A DNA stretch of 64,000 nucleotides. It comes from Propionicicella superfundia DSM 22317 (GTDB lineage Bacteria; Actinomycetota; Actinomycetes; Propionibacteriales; Propionibacteriaceae). Below the pieces are notes generated by a model that searched no databases, was not told where the DNA came from, and saw nothing but the letters and a program-made list of their open reading frames with translations. The DNA lies in the NCBI RefSeq assembly GCF_000423465.1, contig NZ_KE384020.1:861671-925670 (forward strand), written 5' to 3'. Every line of letters starts with the position of its first letter. Within the stretch, counting starts at the first letter, position 1. The position numbers and the translations under genes were made by a program. Positions 35,063-43,136 of the stretch are shown here, in pieces.

Positions 35063-35092
35063 AAAAAGGCCGTCCGCACACGGGGGACGGCC
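35063..35092 (-). terminator. trpS attenuator terminator
   Basis: On the minus strand GGCCGTCC (35092-35085) pairs with GGACGGCC (35075-35068) and is followed at once by TTTTT (35067-35063): a classic intrinsic terminator, 33 bases before trpS. The sequence GACGGC at 35110-35105, just after the Trp codons, is complementary to GCCGTC in the terminator's 5' arm and can form the competing antiterminator. Confidence 0.88.
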
Positions 35093-35108
35093 GGACAGGT
35101 CACTGCCG

Positions 35109-35138
35109 TCAGTGTTGCCACCACCAGCTCGCTGCCAT
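35109..35138 (-). CDS. trpS leader peptide MAASWWWQH
   Basis: A nine-codon ORF with three consecutive TGG codons, immediately before an antiterminator/terminator pair and trpS: the standard architecture of ribosome-mediated attenuation. When charged tRNA-Trp is low, the ribosome stalls on the TGG run, GACGGC captures the terminator arm and trpS is transcribed. A TAGGGT box at 35151-35146 places the transcript start within a base or two of the ATG, so the leader peptide is probably leaderless. Tandem Trp codons ahead of actinobacterial trpS genes have been predicted by comparative work. Too short for routine gene callers. Confidence 0.88.
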   Translation of the reverse strand: MAASWWWQH

Positions 35139-35148
35139 GCACGTCACC

Positions 35149-35991
35149 CTAGCACGGACCCTCCTGGCCGATCCGCGCCCGCAGGGCGGCGAGCACCTCG
35201 GGCGCGGTCGTCTCGCACCCGAGGTCGTTGTTGGTCTTGCCGAGCCCGTGGTAGTCGCTGGACCCGGTCGGCAGAAGGCCAAGAGCGTCGGCCAGCCGCC
35301 GCAGTTCGGCGCGGGTGGCCGCGTCGTGGTCGGGGTGGTCGACCTCGATGCCGACCAGCCCCTGGGCCGCGAGGTCGGTGAGCACCGCTGCCGACAGGAC
35401 GAGACGGCTCTGCCGCGCCCAGGGGTGCGCGAGAACCGGCGCTCCCCCGGCGGCGAGCACCATCCCCACGGCCGCGGGCAGATCGATCGCGTACCGGTCG
35501 ACGTACGCCGGCCGTCCTTCGCCCAGCCAGTCCCGGAAGGCCTCGTCGCGCGTGCCGACGTAGCCTCGTGCGACCATGGCGTCGGCGATGTGCGGGCGCC
35601 CCGGCGAGGGGCTGTCTCCCACCCACCTGCGCACCTCGGCCTCCGTCAGCGGCATATCCAGCGCGGCGAGCCTGTCGAGCATCGCGGGTAATCGGTCCCC
35701 CCGAGAGGCGCGGGCACGCGCCAGCTCGCCGTCCAGGACCGGATGCGGCCGCGCGCCGTAGCCCAGCAGGTGGACGCTCACGCCCTCGTAGCGGCAGGAG
35801 ATCTCGATGCCGGGAACGAACCCGAGACCCACCGCGGCCGCCGACCGCTCGGCCTCCGCGAGACCCGCGTACGTGTCGTGGTCGGTCAGCGCGACGACGT
35901 CGAGGCCCGCGGCGGCGGCCTTCGTCACGAGCTCGGCAGGCGTATCGGTCCCGTCGGACAGGCTGGAGTGGGTGTGCAGATCGGCTCTCAT
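35149..35991 (-). CDS. PHP-domain metal-dependent phosphoesterase
   Basis: A 280-residue PHP-fold protein. Metal-binding motifs are intact: DLHTHSSLSDGT (residues ~4-15), LTDHDTYAG, the central GIEISC, VLAHPWA and TGSSDYHG. The stand-alone PHP family includes nucleoside 3',5'-bisphosphate and RNA/DNA 5'-phosphoesterases (YciV/RNase AM type); the exact substrate cannot be read from sequence. The ATG at 35991 overlaps the dehydrogenase stop (ATGA), so the two genes are co-transcribed; a longer upstream extension would run inside the dehydrogenase gene and was rejected. Confidence 0.88.
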   Translation of the reverse strand: MRADLHTHSSLSDGTDTPAELVTKAAAAGLDVVALTDHDTYAGLAEAERSAAAVGLGFVPGIEISCRYEGVSVHLLGYGARPHPVLDGELARARASRGDRLPAMLDRLAALDMPLTEAEVRRWVGDSPSPGRPHIADAMVARGYVGTRDEAFRDWLGEGRPAYVDRYAIDLPAAVGMVLAAGGAPVLAHPWARQSRLVLSAAVLTDLAAQGLVGIEVDHPDHDAATRAELRRLADALGLLPTGSSDYHGLGKTNNDLGCETTAPEVLAALRARIGQEGPC

Positions 35992-38900
35992 GGTCGCCCA
36001 CCCTGCACGAGGGTGCGTGCCTGACGCAACCCGACCGCTACCTGCGCGAGCGACGTGTTCCCCGCGGACACCTCGGCCACGAACCGCGCCTTCGCCGCGG
36101 CCTGGGGCGTCAGCGTCGCCCACCGGTCGATCCGCTCGGTGGCGGACCCGCCGTCGGCGCCCTCCAGCACGGCCGCGGTCAGGCGGTCCAACAGCCCGAG
36201 CAGATCGTCGCGCTGGGCGGCACGGGCCATCGTGTCCCAGCGGCCCGTGCGCGGCAGCGCGTCCACCGCCTGGTACAGCACGTCCAGCGACAGCCGCTCC
36301 ATCGTGCCGAAGTAGACGCCGGCGACCACCTCGACGGGCACGTCTTCGCGCGGGATCTGCGCGACGGCCGTCGCGAACTGCGAGAACTCGGCGGTGCCCA
36401 TCGCCGTGGCCAGGTGCGCGGGGTAGCCGGCCTCCTGGAACTCCGCCTCGACACGCTCCGCCTCCGCGGCGAAGCGGGCCGGGAGCAGCGTACGCAGCGC
36501 TCGACGGACGGCCACGACGTCGTCGTGCAGGTCGGTCACGGTGGTCGTGACGTCCAGCGGCAGGCGTCGCGTGTGCAGCAGGACGCGGGCCGTGCGCTCC
36601 ACGGCCCGCCGGTACAGCACGCGGCCCCGGGTCCGGGCCGCGTAGTCCACACCGCAGGATCCGATCTCGCGTTCCACGACGGCGGCGTCGACGAGCGATC
36701 GGGCGGCCAACTGGGCACGGACGATGTCGCCGACCTCCGCTCCCGTCTCGGCCTGCAGGCGGTGGAAGGCGGTGATCCCCTGGGAGTCGACGAATCGGTT
36801 CACCGTCACCATCGCGATGATCTCCCGGCCCAGCGGGTGTCTCTCCATCTCGGCGTGGAACCGTTCGCGCAACGGCGGCGGGAAGTAGGTGTGGAGCCGT
36901 TCGCGCAGGAACGGGTCGGCCGGAAGGTCACTGGCGAGGATCTCGGCCTTGAGCATGAGCTTCGCGTGGGCGAGGAGCACCGCCAGTTCGGGCCGCGTGA
37001 GGCCGCGCCCGCCCTCGACCCGCGCGGCGAACTCGGTCGTGGACGGCAGGGACTCCCGTTCCCGGTCCATGAACCCGCGTCGTTCCAGGTCGGCCATCAG
37101 GGTCTCGTGAGCGGCGGCCAACTCGGTGCCGCGGTGCTCGGCGTCGGTCAGGATGAGGTTCTGCGCCTCGTTGTGGTGCAGGGCGTGCGCGGCGACATCC
37201 TCGGTCATCGCTGCCAGGAGCTCGTTGCGTCCGGCCTGTGTGAGCACCCCCCGTTCGACCGGGCCCGCCAGCAGGATCTTGATGTTGACCTCGTGGTCGG
37301 ACGTGTCGACGCCGGCGGAGTTGTCGATGAAGTCGGTGTTGATGCGCCCGCCCCGCAGGGCGTACTCGACCCTGCCGCGTTGTGTCCAGCCGAGGTTTCC
37401 GCCCTCCACGGCGCTCCGTGCGCGCACCTCCTTCCCCGTCACCCGGACCATGTCGTTCGCCCGGTCGCCCACGTCCGCGCTCGACTCGTCCGAGCCCCGG
37501 ACGTAGGTGCCGATGCCGCCGTTGAACAGCAGGTCCACGGGCGCCCGCAGGATGGCCGAGACCACCTCGGCCGGTGTCATCGTCCCGACGTCGGGTGCGA
37601 CGCCCAGGACCGCCTTGGCGCGCGGCGACAGCGTGATCGCCTTCGCCGAGCGCGGGTAGACACCGCCGCCGGGAGACAGGACGGCCGGGTCGTAGTCCGC
37701 CCACGTGGAACGCGGCAGGTCGAACAATCGCTGCCGCTCGGCGAACGACGTGTCGGGGTCGGGATCGGGATCGATGAAGACATGCAGATGGTTGAAGGCG
37801 GCGACGAGCCGGATGTGCCGGCTGCGCAGCATCCCGTTGCCGAAGACGTCCCCGGACATGTCACCGACGCCGACCACCGTGAAATCGGTCGTGCGCTCGT
37901 CGATCCCCAGGCCCGCGAAGTGCTGCACGGCCGACTCCCACGCGCCACGGGCGGTGATGCCCATCGCCTTGTGGTCATACCCGGCGGACCCTCCGGAGGC
38001 GAACGCATCGCCGAGCCAGAACCCGCGCGAGGTCGAGATCTCGTTGGCGATGTCGGAGAACGTCGCCGTGCCCTTGTCGGCGGCGACCACGAGGTAGGGG
38101 TCGTCCTCGTCGTACCGGATGCATCGCGAGGGCGGCTCGATCCGCCCGCCGACCGTGTTGTCGGTCACCGACAGGAGGCTGGAGATGAACACCCGGTAGG
38201 CCGCCACGCCCTCGGCCAGGACGGCCGCCCGGCCGGCGCTCGCCGACGGCAGGCGGAGCGGCACGAACCCGCCCTTGGCCCCGTCCGGGACGATCACGGT
38301 GTTCTTCACCGCCTGCGCCTTCACCAGGCCCAGCACCTCGGTCCGGAAATCCTCGACGCGATCGGACCAGCGCAGGCCTCCGCGGGCGACCGGGCCGAAT
38401 CGCAGATGGGTGCCGGTCACGCGGGGCGAATGCACGAAGATCTCGTACAGCGGTCGCGGCTCGGGCAGGAAGGAGATCTCGCGCGGGCGCAGCTTGAGCG
38501 CCAGCGCCTCGGCGTCGGGCTGGTAGGCGTTGGTCCGCACGACGGCCGCGAGCACCTCGGCGCAGCGCCGCAGGATGCGATCGTGGTCGAGACTCGCGAC
38601 ATCCTCCAGCCCCGTCAGGAACCGCTCGCGGATCCGCTCGGCGGCGACGGCCCGGTCGGCCGTCGCAAGCCCGCGGTCGGGATCGAAGCGGGTCTCGAAC
38701 CACTCGACCAGAAGCGCGGCCAGATCCGTGTGGGACGTGAGCGCCGAGGCGATGTACGGCTGCGAGAAAGGCACCCCGGCCTGCTGCAGATAGCGCGACA
38801 GGGCACGCAGCCACGACACCTGGCGCCAGGTGAGCCCGGCCGTGACCACGAGGCGGCTGAGCGCGTCGGAGTCCGTCTCGCCCCGGTAGCTCGCCTCGAA

Positions 38901-40748
38901 CGCCGTGGTGAACCGCGTCCGGTCGGCCTCGGACCATGCGGCCGCAGGATTCCTCACGACGGACAGGTCGAGCCCGAAGTCGTAGATCTTGTACGGCTCT
39001 CCGCGCAGCAGGACGTCGTAGGGTCGTTCGTCGACGACGGCGGCCCCCAGATTCGTGAGATGAGGCATCGCGGCCGCCAGGGACATCGACGTGCCGGTGA
39101 ACACCTTGAACCGGATGTCCCCGACGTCCTCGGACGGGACGACGGCGAACCCCATCGCCGTCGACGACGACAAGGCGTTCAGCCGGCACAGGTCCGCGAC
39201 GGCCTGCTCGGCGTCGTGGGCGGCCTGGTATCCCTCCGAGAACTCGACGCCGCGTTCCTCGCTGGGGAGGTCTGCCGCCGCGGTCAGGAAATCGTCGTCC
39301 CAGTTGCGGCAGGCCGCCGCGATCCGCCGTTCGAGGGTGGCGACGTCCATCGCGGCGACCTTCCCGGAGTCGGCGATGCGCACGACGAAGAACAGCCGGG
39401 CGATCACCGACTCGGACAGTTGCGCCTGGTGATCGAGCGAGACCCCGCCGAGCGCGTCCAGCAGGATCTGCTGGATCGCCTGGCGCACCCGGGTGACGTA
39501 GCGGTCCCGCGGCAGGTACACCGTGACCGACACGAACTGCCCGTAGATCGACGGGCGCACGAACACGCGCACCAGCCGCTTCTCCAGCATCGCGGCGACC
39601 TGGTCGAGGATCGGGAACAGCTCATCGGCGCCGGCCTGGAACAGTTCGTCGCGCGGGTAGGTCGCGATCGCCCGCTGCAACCGTGCCCGGCCGTGCGAAT
39701 CGGGGCCGTACTGCCCCATGCTCAACAACCGCTCGGCCTTCGTGCGCAGTCCCGGCACGCGGAAGACCGACTCTATGTAGGCCGGTGCGGCGAACAGCCC
39801 GATGAAGCGAGCCTCGCCGACCATGCGGCCGGCCGCATCGAAGCGGCGCACACCGATGTACTCCAGGTAGGCGCGCCGATGCACCGGTGAGAAGTGAGGG
39901 TCCTTGGTGATGACGACACGGGGCGGACGGGAACCGGGGTACGCGTGGAACGTGCCCGGCTCGTCCGGCGCGCGGCGGATACCCAGTCCTGACCCGTCCA
40001 CGGGGTGGAACTCGCCGTCGAACGCGTACTCGCGGAACCCCAGGAACACGAAGTTCCCGTCGGCGAGCCACGCCAACAGGTCGGCGGCCGAGACGTCGTC
40101 GGAGTCCGCCGCGTCCTCCCGCAGCATGGCGATCTCGGCGCGCAGCCGGCCGACCATCGCGGAGAAGTCGGCGACGGCGGCCGCTCCCTTCTCCAGGTTC
40201 TGCCGCAGCGTGGCGTGCAGCGCCGGCGTGACGTCACCGGCGGCGCTCCCGGCGGCGGGAAAGATCTCCAGGCAGATCCACGCCTCGGCGATCGCGCCCC
40301 CGCCCGGGCCCCCGGCGAATCCCGTCAGCCGTCCCGAGCCGTCCCGTAACACCAGGCACTGGGGGTGAAAGACCTCACGGATGGTCCACCCGAGGCCGGT
40401 CGCGGCCATGATGAAGGTGTCGACCAGGAAGGGACGGTCGCCCAGCACGGCCTGCACCAGGGTCGATCCGCGCAGCGACCAGCCCGCTGCGGTCTCCGTC
40501 GGGGTCGTGATCGCCAGCCGCGTCTCGCCCGCGCTCCGGCGCGCGCCCAGTCTGAGGTGGTCGCCGATCATCGCGACGAGAGCATCCGCACCGACCTCGT
40601 ACAAGGCGTCCGCACCGACGTGACGGACGTAGGACTCGACCAGCCGGCGCAACCGGCCGGCGGGAAGCGTGCCGGCGAAGTCCGCCTCGACACGTTCGAG
40701 GACCGAGACGATCAGTCCTTCGCGGCCGGGATCGGGAACGGCAGTCAC
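35988..40748 (-). CDS. NAD-specific glutamate dehydrogenase, large (180-kDa) class
   Basis: About 1586 residues: the giant GDH class (M. tuberculosis Rv2476c, Streptomyces clavuligerus). It oxidises glutamate to 2-oxoglutarate and ammonia with NAD. Long N-terminal ACT-like segments precede the catalytic domain, where GPVARGGLRWSDR, VKNTVIVPDGAKGGF, GYDHKAMGITARGAW and VVGVGDMSGDVFGNG are conserved. The GTG at 40748 is chosen because GAGG lies seven bases upstream; a TACAGT -10 is at 40778-40773. In mycobacteria this enzyme is inhibited by the FHA protein GarA under PknG control, notable given the PknG-type operon 4 kb away. Confidence 0.94.
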   Translation of the reverse strand: MTAVPDPGREGLIVSVLERVEADFAGTLPAGRLRRLVESYVRHVGADALYEVGADALVAMIGDHLRLGARRSAGETRLAITTPTETAAGWSLRGSTLVQAVLGDRPFLVDTFIMAATGLGWTIREVFHPQCLVLRDGSGRLTGFAGGPGGGAIAEAWICLEIFPAAGSAAGDVTPALHATLRQNLEKGAAAVADFSAMVGRLRAEIAMLREDAADSDDVSAADLLAWLADGNFVFLGFREYAFDGEFHPVDGSGLGIRRAPDEPGTFHAYPGSRPPRVVITKDPHFSPVHRRAYLEYIGVRRFDAAGRMVGEARFIGLFAAPAYIESVFRVPGLRTKAERLLSMGQYGPDSHGRARLQRAIATYPRDELFQAGADELFPILDQVAAMLEKRLVRVFVRPSIYGQFVSVTVYLPRDRYVTRVRQAIQQILLDALGGVSLDHQAQLSESVIARLFFVVRIADSGKVAAMDVATLERRIAAACRNWDDDFLTAAADLPSEERGVEFSEGYQAAHDAEQAVADLCRLNALSSSTAMGFAVVPSEDVGDIRFKVFTGTSMSLAAAMPHLTNLGAAVVDERPYDVLLRGEPYKIYDFGLDLSVVRNPAAAWSEADRTRFTTAFEASYRGETDSDALSRLVVTAGLTWRQVSWLRALSRYLQQAGVPFSQPYIASALTSHTDLAALLVEWFETRFDPDRGLATADRAVAAERIRERFLTGLEDVASLDHDRILRRCAEVLAAVVRTNAYQPDAEALALKLRPREISFLPEPRPLYEIFVHSPRVTGTHLRFGPVARGGLRWSDRVEDFRTEVLGLVKAQAVKNTVIVPDGAKGGFVPLRLPSASAGRAAVLAEGVAAYRVFISSLLSVTDNTVGGRIEPPSRCIRYDEDDPYLVVAADKGTATFSDIANEISTSRGFWLGDAFASGGSAGYDHKAMGITARGAWESAVQHFAGLGIDERTTDFTVVGVGDMSGDVFGNGMLRSRHIRLVAAFNHLHVFIDPDPDPDTSFAERQRLFDLPRSTWADYDPAVLSPGGGVYPRSAKAITLSPRAKAVLGVAPDVGTMTPAEVVSAILRAPVDLLFNGGIGTYVRGSDESSADVGDRANDMVRVTGKEVRARSAVEGGNLGWTQRGRVEYALRGGRINTDFIDNSAGVDTSDHEVNIKILLAGPVERGVLTQAGRNELLAAMTEDVAAHALHHNEAQNLILTDAEHRGTELAAAHETLMADLERRGFMDRERESLPSTTEFAARVEGGRGLTRPELAVLLAHAKLMLKAEILASDLPADPFLRERLHTYFPPPLRERFHAEMERHPLGREIIAMVTVNRFVDSQGITAFHRLQAETGAEVGDIVRAQLAARSLVDAAVVEREIGSCGVDYAARTRGRVLYRRAVERTARVLLHTRRLPLDVTTTVTDLHDDVVAVRRALRTLLPARFAAEAERVEAEFQEAGYPAHLATAMGTAEFSQFATAVAQIPREDVPVEVVAGVYFGTMERLSLDVLYQAVDALPRTGRWDTMARAAQRDDLLGLLDRLTAAVLEGADGGSATERIDRWATLTPQAAAKARFVAEVSAGNTSLAQVAVGLRQARTLVQGGRP

Positions 40749-40918
40749 CACACCACCTCGCAATCGCTTCGCACTGTACCCAATCGCGGCTCCCCCACCC
40801 GTGCCCGCCTCGCCGTCCCGCGGTACGGTCCCCCGGCGTCTCGCCCGCCGGGCTGTGCGGTTGCCCGGCGCGCGCCCACGCGCGTGCCTCCGGTGCGGGA
40901 CCCCGCCCGGCCTACGGC

Positions 40919-41407
40919 ATGATGGCCGACATGGACGTCGTCTCCAACGTGGATTTCCCAGCCCAGCCCGCCCGCGCGTTCGCGATGATCACCGACCCGG
41001 TCTTCCACGACCAGGTCGCCGAGCGCACGCACGCCCGCCACCACGAGTTCACCCTCGCCGACGGGCTCTCGCGCGTGGTGCGCGTCCTGGAGGCTCCGTC
41101 CTCGATCGCGAAGCTCGTCGGCCCGACCCTCACGATCGTGGAACTGGTCGAATGGGGCGACCCGGCCGCCGACGGGTCTCGCGAGGGCACCTTCACGGTC
41201 TCCGTCGACGGCAAGCCGGTCACGTGGCGGGGTGCCACCACGCTCGCGCCGCAGGGCGACGGCAGCGTCCTCACCTATGCGGGCGAGCTGACCGTCGCCA
41301 TCCCCTTCCTGGGCAAGGCGCTGGAGAAGCAGGCCGCCGAGGCCCTCGAGGCGATGGTGGAGGTGCAGCGGGACGTCGCCGTGACCTATCTCGCCGGCGC
41401 GCAGTAG
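40919..41407 (+). CDS. DUF2505 family protein (START/SRPBCC-like fold)
   Basis: 162 residues from ATG 40919; further in-frame ATGs at 40922 and 40931 are possible, and the last fits the family N-terminus best (MDVVSNVDFPAQPARAFAMI). The pattern of a strand, then a helix with DPVFHDQVAERTHA, then strands ending in a long C-terminal helix (GKALEKQAAEALEAMVEVQ) matches DUF2505, an actinobacterial family with a predicted hydrophobic ligand pocket. Function unknown. It is divergent from the glutamate dehydrogenase gene. Confidence 0.82.
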   Translation: MMADMDVVSNVDFPAQPARAFAMITDPVFHDQVAERTHARHHEFTLADGLSRVVRVLEAPSSIAKLVGPTLTIVELVEWGDPAADGSREGTFTVSVDGKPVTWRGATTLAPQGDGSVLTYAGELTVAIPFLGKALEKQAAEALEAMVEVQRDVAVTYLAGAQ

Positions 41408-41582
41408 CCGGTCGTTCTCGGCCACCCGCTGAGGCCGCCTCCCCGCACACGCCGAACGCTCCCAAACCCCCGAAAACGAGCCGAATTCCGGCAGTTCCGG
41501 AGCGCTCGGCGGGGGACGGAGCGGTCCAGGCCCGTACGCGGCCTGTCCTTCGGGCACGGCCCGGGCAGCGATCGTCCGCGAT

Positions 41583-41588
41583 TAGGCT
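41583..41588 (+). promoter_or_regulatory. -10 box of the Hsp70-like gene (leaderless)
   Basis: TAGGCT is followed by six bases and the ATG at 41595, the spacing of a leaderless actinobacterial promoter. No ribosome site precedes the ATG. Confidence 0.5.
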
Positions 41589-41594
41589 GAACAC

Positions 41595-43109
41595 ATGCGA
41601 CTGGGCATCGACTTCGGCACGACGCGCACCATTGTGGCCTGGGCGGATCGAGGCAACTACCCGGTGGTCACGTTCACCGACCACGACGGCGACTCCCGCG
41701 ACCATCTGCCCTCGGTCGCCGCCTGGCGCGGCGCAGACCTGGTGTACGGGTACCCGGCGATGCACCTGGCAGCCACCACCGGCACCCCGCTCGTCCGCTC
41801 GTTCAAGCGGCTTCTCGCCAGCCCGTCGGTCACCCCCCACGACACCGTCGAGATCGACGGCCGGCCGTACGGACTGCTGGACCTCGTCACCGGGTACGCG
41901 TCCTACCTGCGCGACGCGCTGCGCACGACATCCAACATCCGCGACGGACTCACCGCATCCGACCCGATCGAGGCCGTCGTCGCGGTCCCCGCACATGCCC
42001 ACGGAGCCCAGCGTTTCCTCACCCTCGAGGCCTTCCGGCGCGCCGGCTTCGCCGTGGTCTCGATGGTCAACGAGCCCTCGGCGGCGGGCTTCGAGTACAC
42101 CCAGCGACAGGGCCGAACCCTGAACTCGAAACGGACCCGCGTCCTCGTCTACGACCTCGGCGGCGGAACCTTCGACGCCTCGCTCGTGCGCGTGGACGGC
42201 ACCGATCACGACGTCCTCGGCAGCCTCGGGGTCAACCGCCTCGGCGGGGACGACTTCGACGAGGTGCTCGCCGAATGCGCGCTGGCGAGCGCAGGGATGG
42301 CGCGGACCGGCCTGACGGCGGCCCAGTGGACCGCTCTCCTCGACCAGTGCCGCGACGCCAAGGAAGGACTGTCCCCGCAGACGCGGCGCATCGCGATCGA
42401 CATCGACGGAGCCGCCGCCGACGTCCAGGTGGAGGATTTCAACGATGCGGCCACCGGTCTCGTGCTGCAGACCGTGGATGCGATGGCACCCCTCGTCGGC
42501 GGTCTCAGCGACGAGGACGGCGCGGCCGACGTCGCCGGCATCTACCTCGTCGGCGGGGCGAGCGGTCTGCCCCTGGTGCCCCGCGTCCTGCGCACGCGGT
42601 TCGGGCGCCGGGTGCACCGCTCGCCGCACCCGGCGGCGTCCACCGCGATCGGTCTCGCGATCGCCGGCGACGAGACGGCCGGGTACTCCCTGACCGACCG
42701 TCTGTCCCGCGGCTTCGGCGTCTTCCGCGAGCGTGACTCCGGCCACGAGGTGAGCTTCGACCCGATCCTGAGCGCCGACGAGCGCGTATCGCCGCAGGGA
42801 CGCTCCGGCGGCCTCACCCGGACGTACCGCGCCGCCCACAACGTCGGCTGGTTCCGGTTCGTCGAGTACACACGCGTGGACGACCGCGGCCAGCCTGTCG
42901 GCGACCTGGCTCCGTTCGGGGAACTGCTCTTCCCGTTCGACGCCGCACTCCAGGCGGACAAGGACCTCGCCGATGTCCCCGTCGTTCGCACCGATGGCGG
43001 CCCGCTCGTGCAGGAGACGTACTCGATCGACCCCCACGGCATCGTGCACGCGACCATCGCCGACCTCGACACCGGCTACAGCCGAACGCTGGCCCTGCGG
43101 GCGGGCTGA
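41595..43109 (+). CDS. Hsp70-family ATPase, DnaK-like, truncated substrate region
   Basis: A 504-residue actin-fold ATPase. Nucleotide motifs are clear: GIDFGTTRT (phosphate 1), VYDLGGGTFDAS (phosphate 2) and the VGGASGLPLVP adenosine motif, with NEPSAAG as in DnaK. The C-terminal ~130 residues are much shorter than DnaK's substrate-binding domain plus lid (DnaK ~620 residues). No DnaJ or GrpE gene is nearby, so this is an orphan Hsp70-like protein, not the housekeeping chaperone. Client and partners are unknown. The gene is convergent with pruA. Confidence 0.88.
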   Translation: MRLGIDFGTTRTIVAWADRGNYPVVTFTDHDGDSRDHLPSVAAWRGADLVYGYPAMHLAATTGTPLVRSFKRLLASPSVTPHDTVEIDGRPYGLLDLVTGYASYLRDALRTTSNIRDGLTASDPIEAVVAVPAHAHGAQRFLTLEAFRRAGFAVVSMVNEPSAAGFEYTQRQGRTLNSKRTRVLVYDLGGGTFDASLVRVDGTDHDVLGSLGVNRLGGDDFDEVLAECALASAGMARTGLTAAQWTALLDQCRDAKEGLSPQTRRIAIDIDGAAADVQVEDFNDAATGLVLQTVDAMAPLVGGLSDEDGAADVAGIYLVGGASGLPLVPRVLRTRFGRRVHRSPHPAASTAIGLAIAGDETAGYSLTDRLSRGFGVFRERDSGHEVSFDPILSADERVSPQGRSGGLTRTYRAAHNVGWFRFVEYTRVDDRGQPVGDLAPFGELLFPFDAALQADKDLADVPVVRTDGGPLVQETYSIDPHGIVHATIADLDTGYSRTLALRAG

Positions 43110-43136
43110 GCACCGCCGGGGAGACCCGCGGGTGGT

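Noticed and set aside
35568-39890. A 1440-codon plus-strand open frame opposite the glutamate dehydrogenase
   Set aside because: Shadow of the minus-strand dehydrogenase gene; the residues are low-complexity Arg/Gly/Asp/Val with no recognisable domain.
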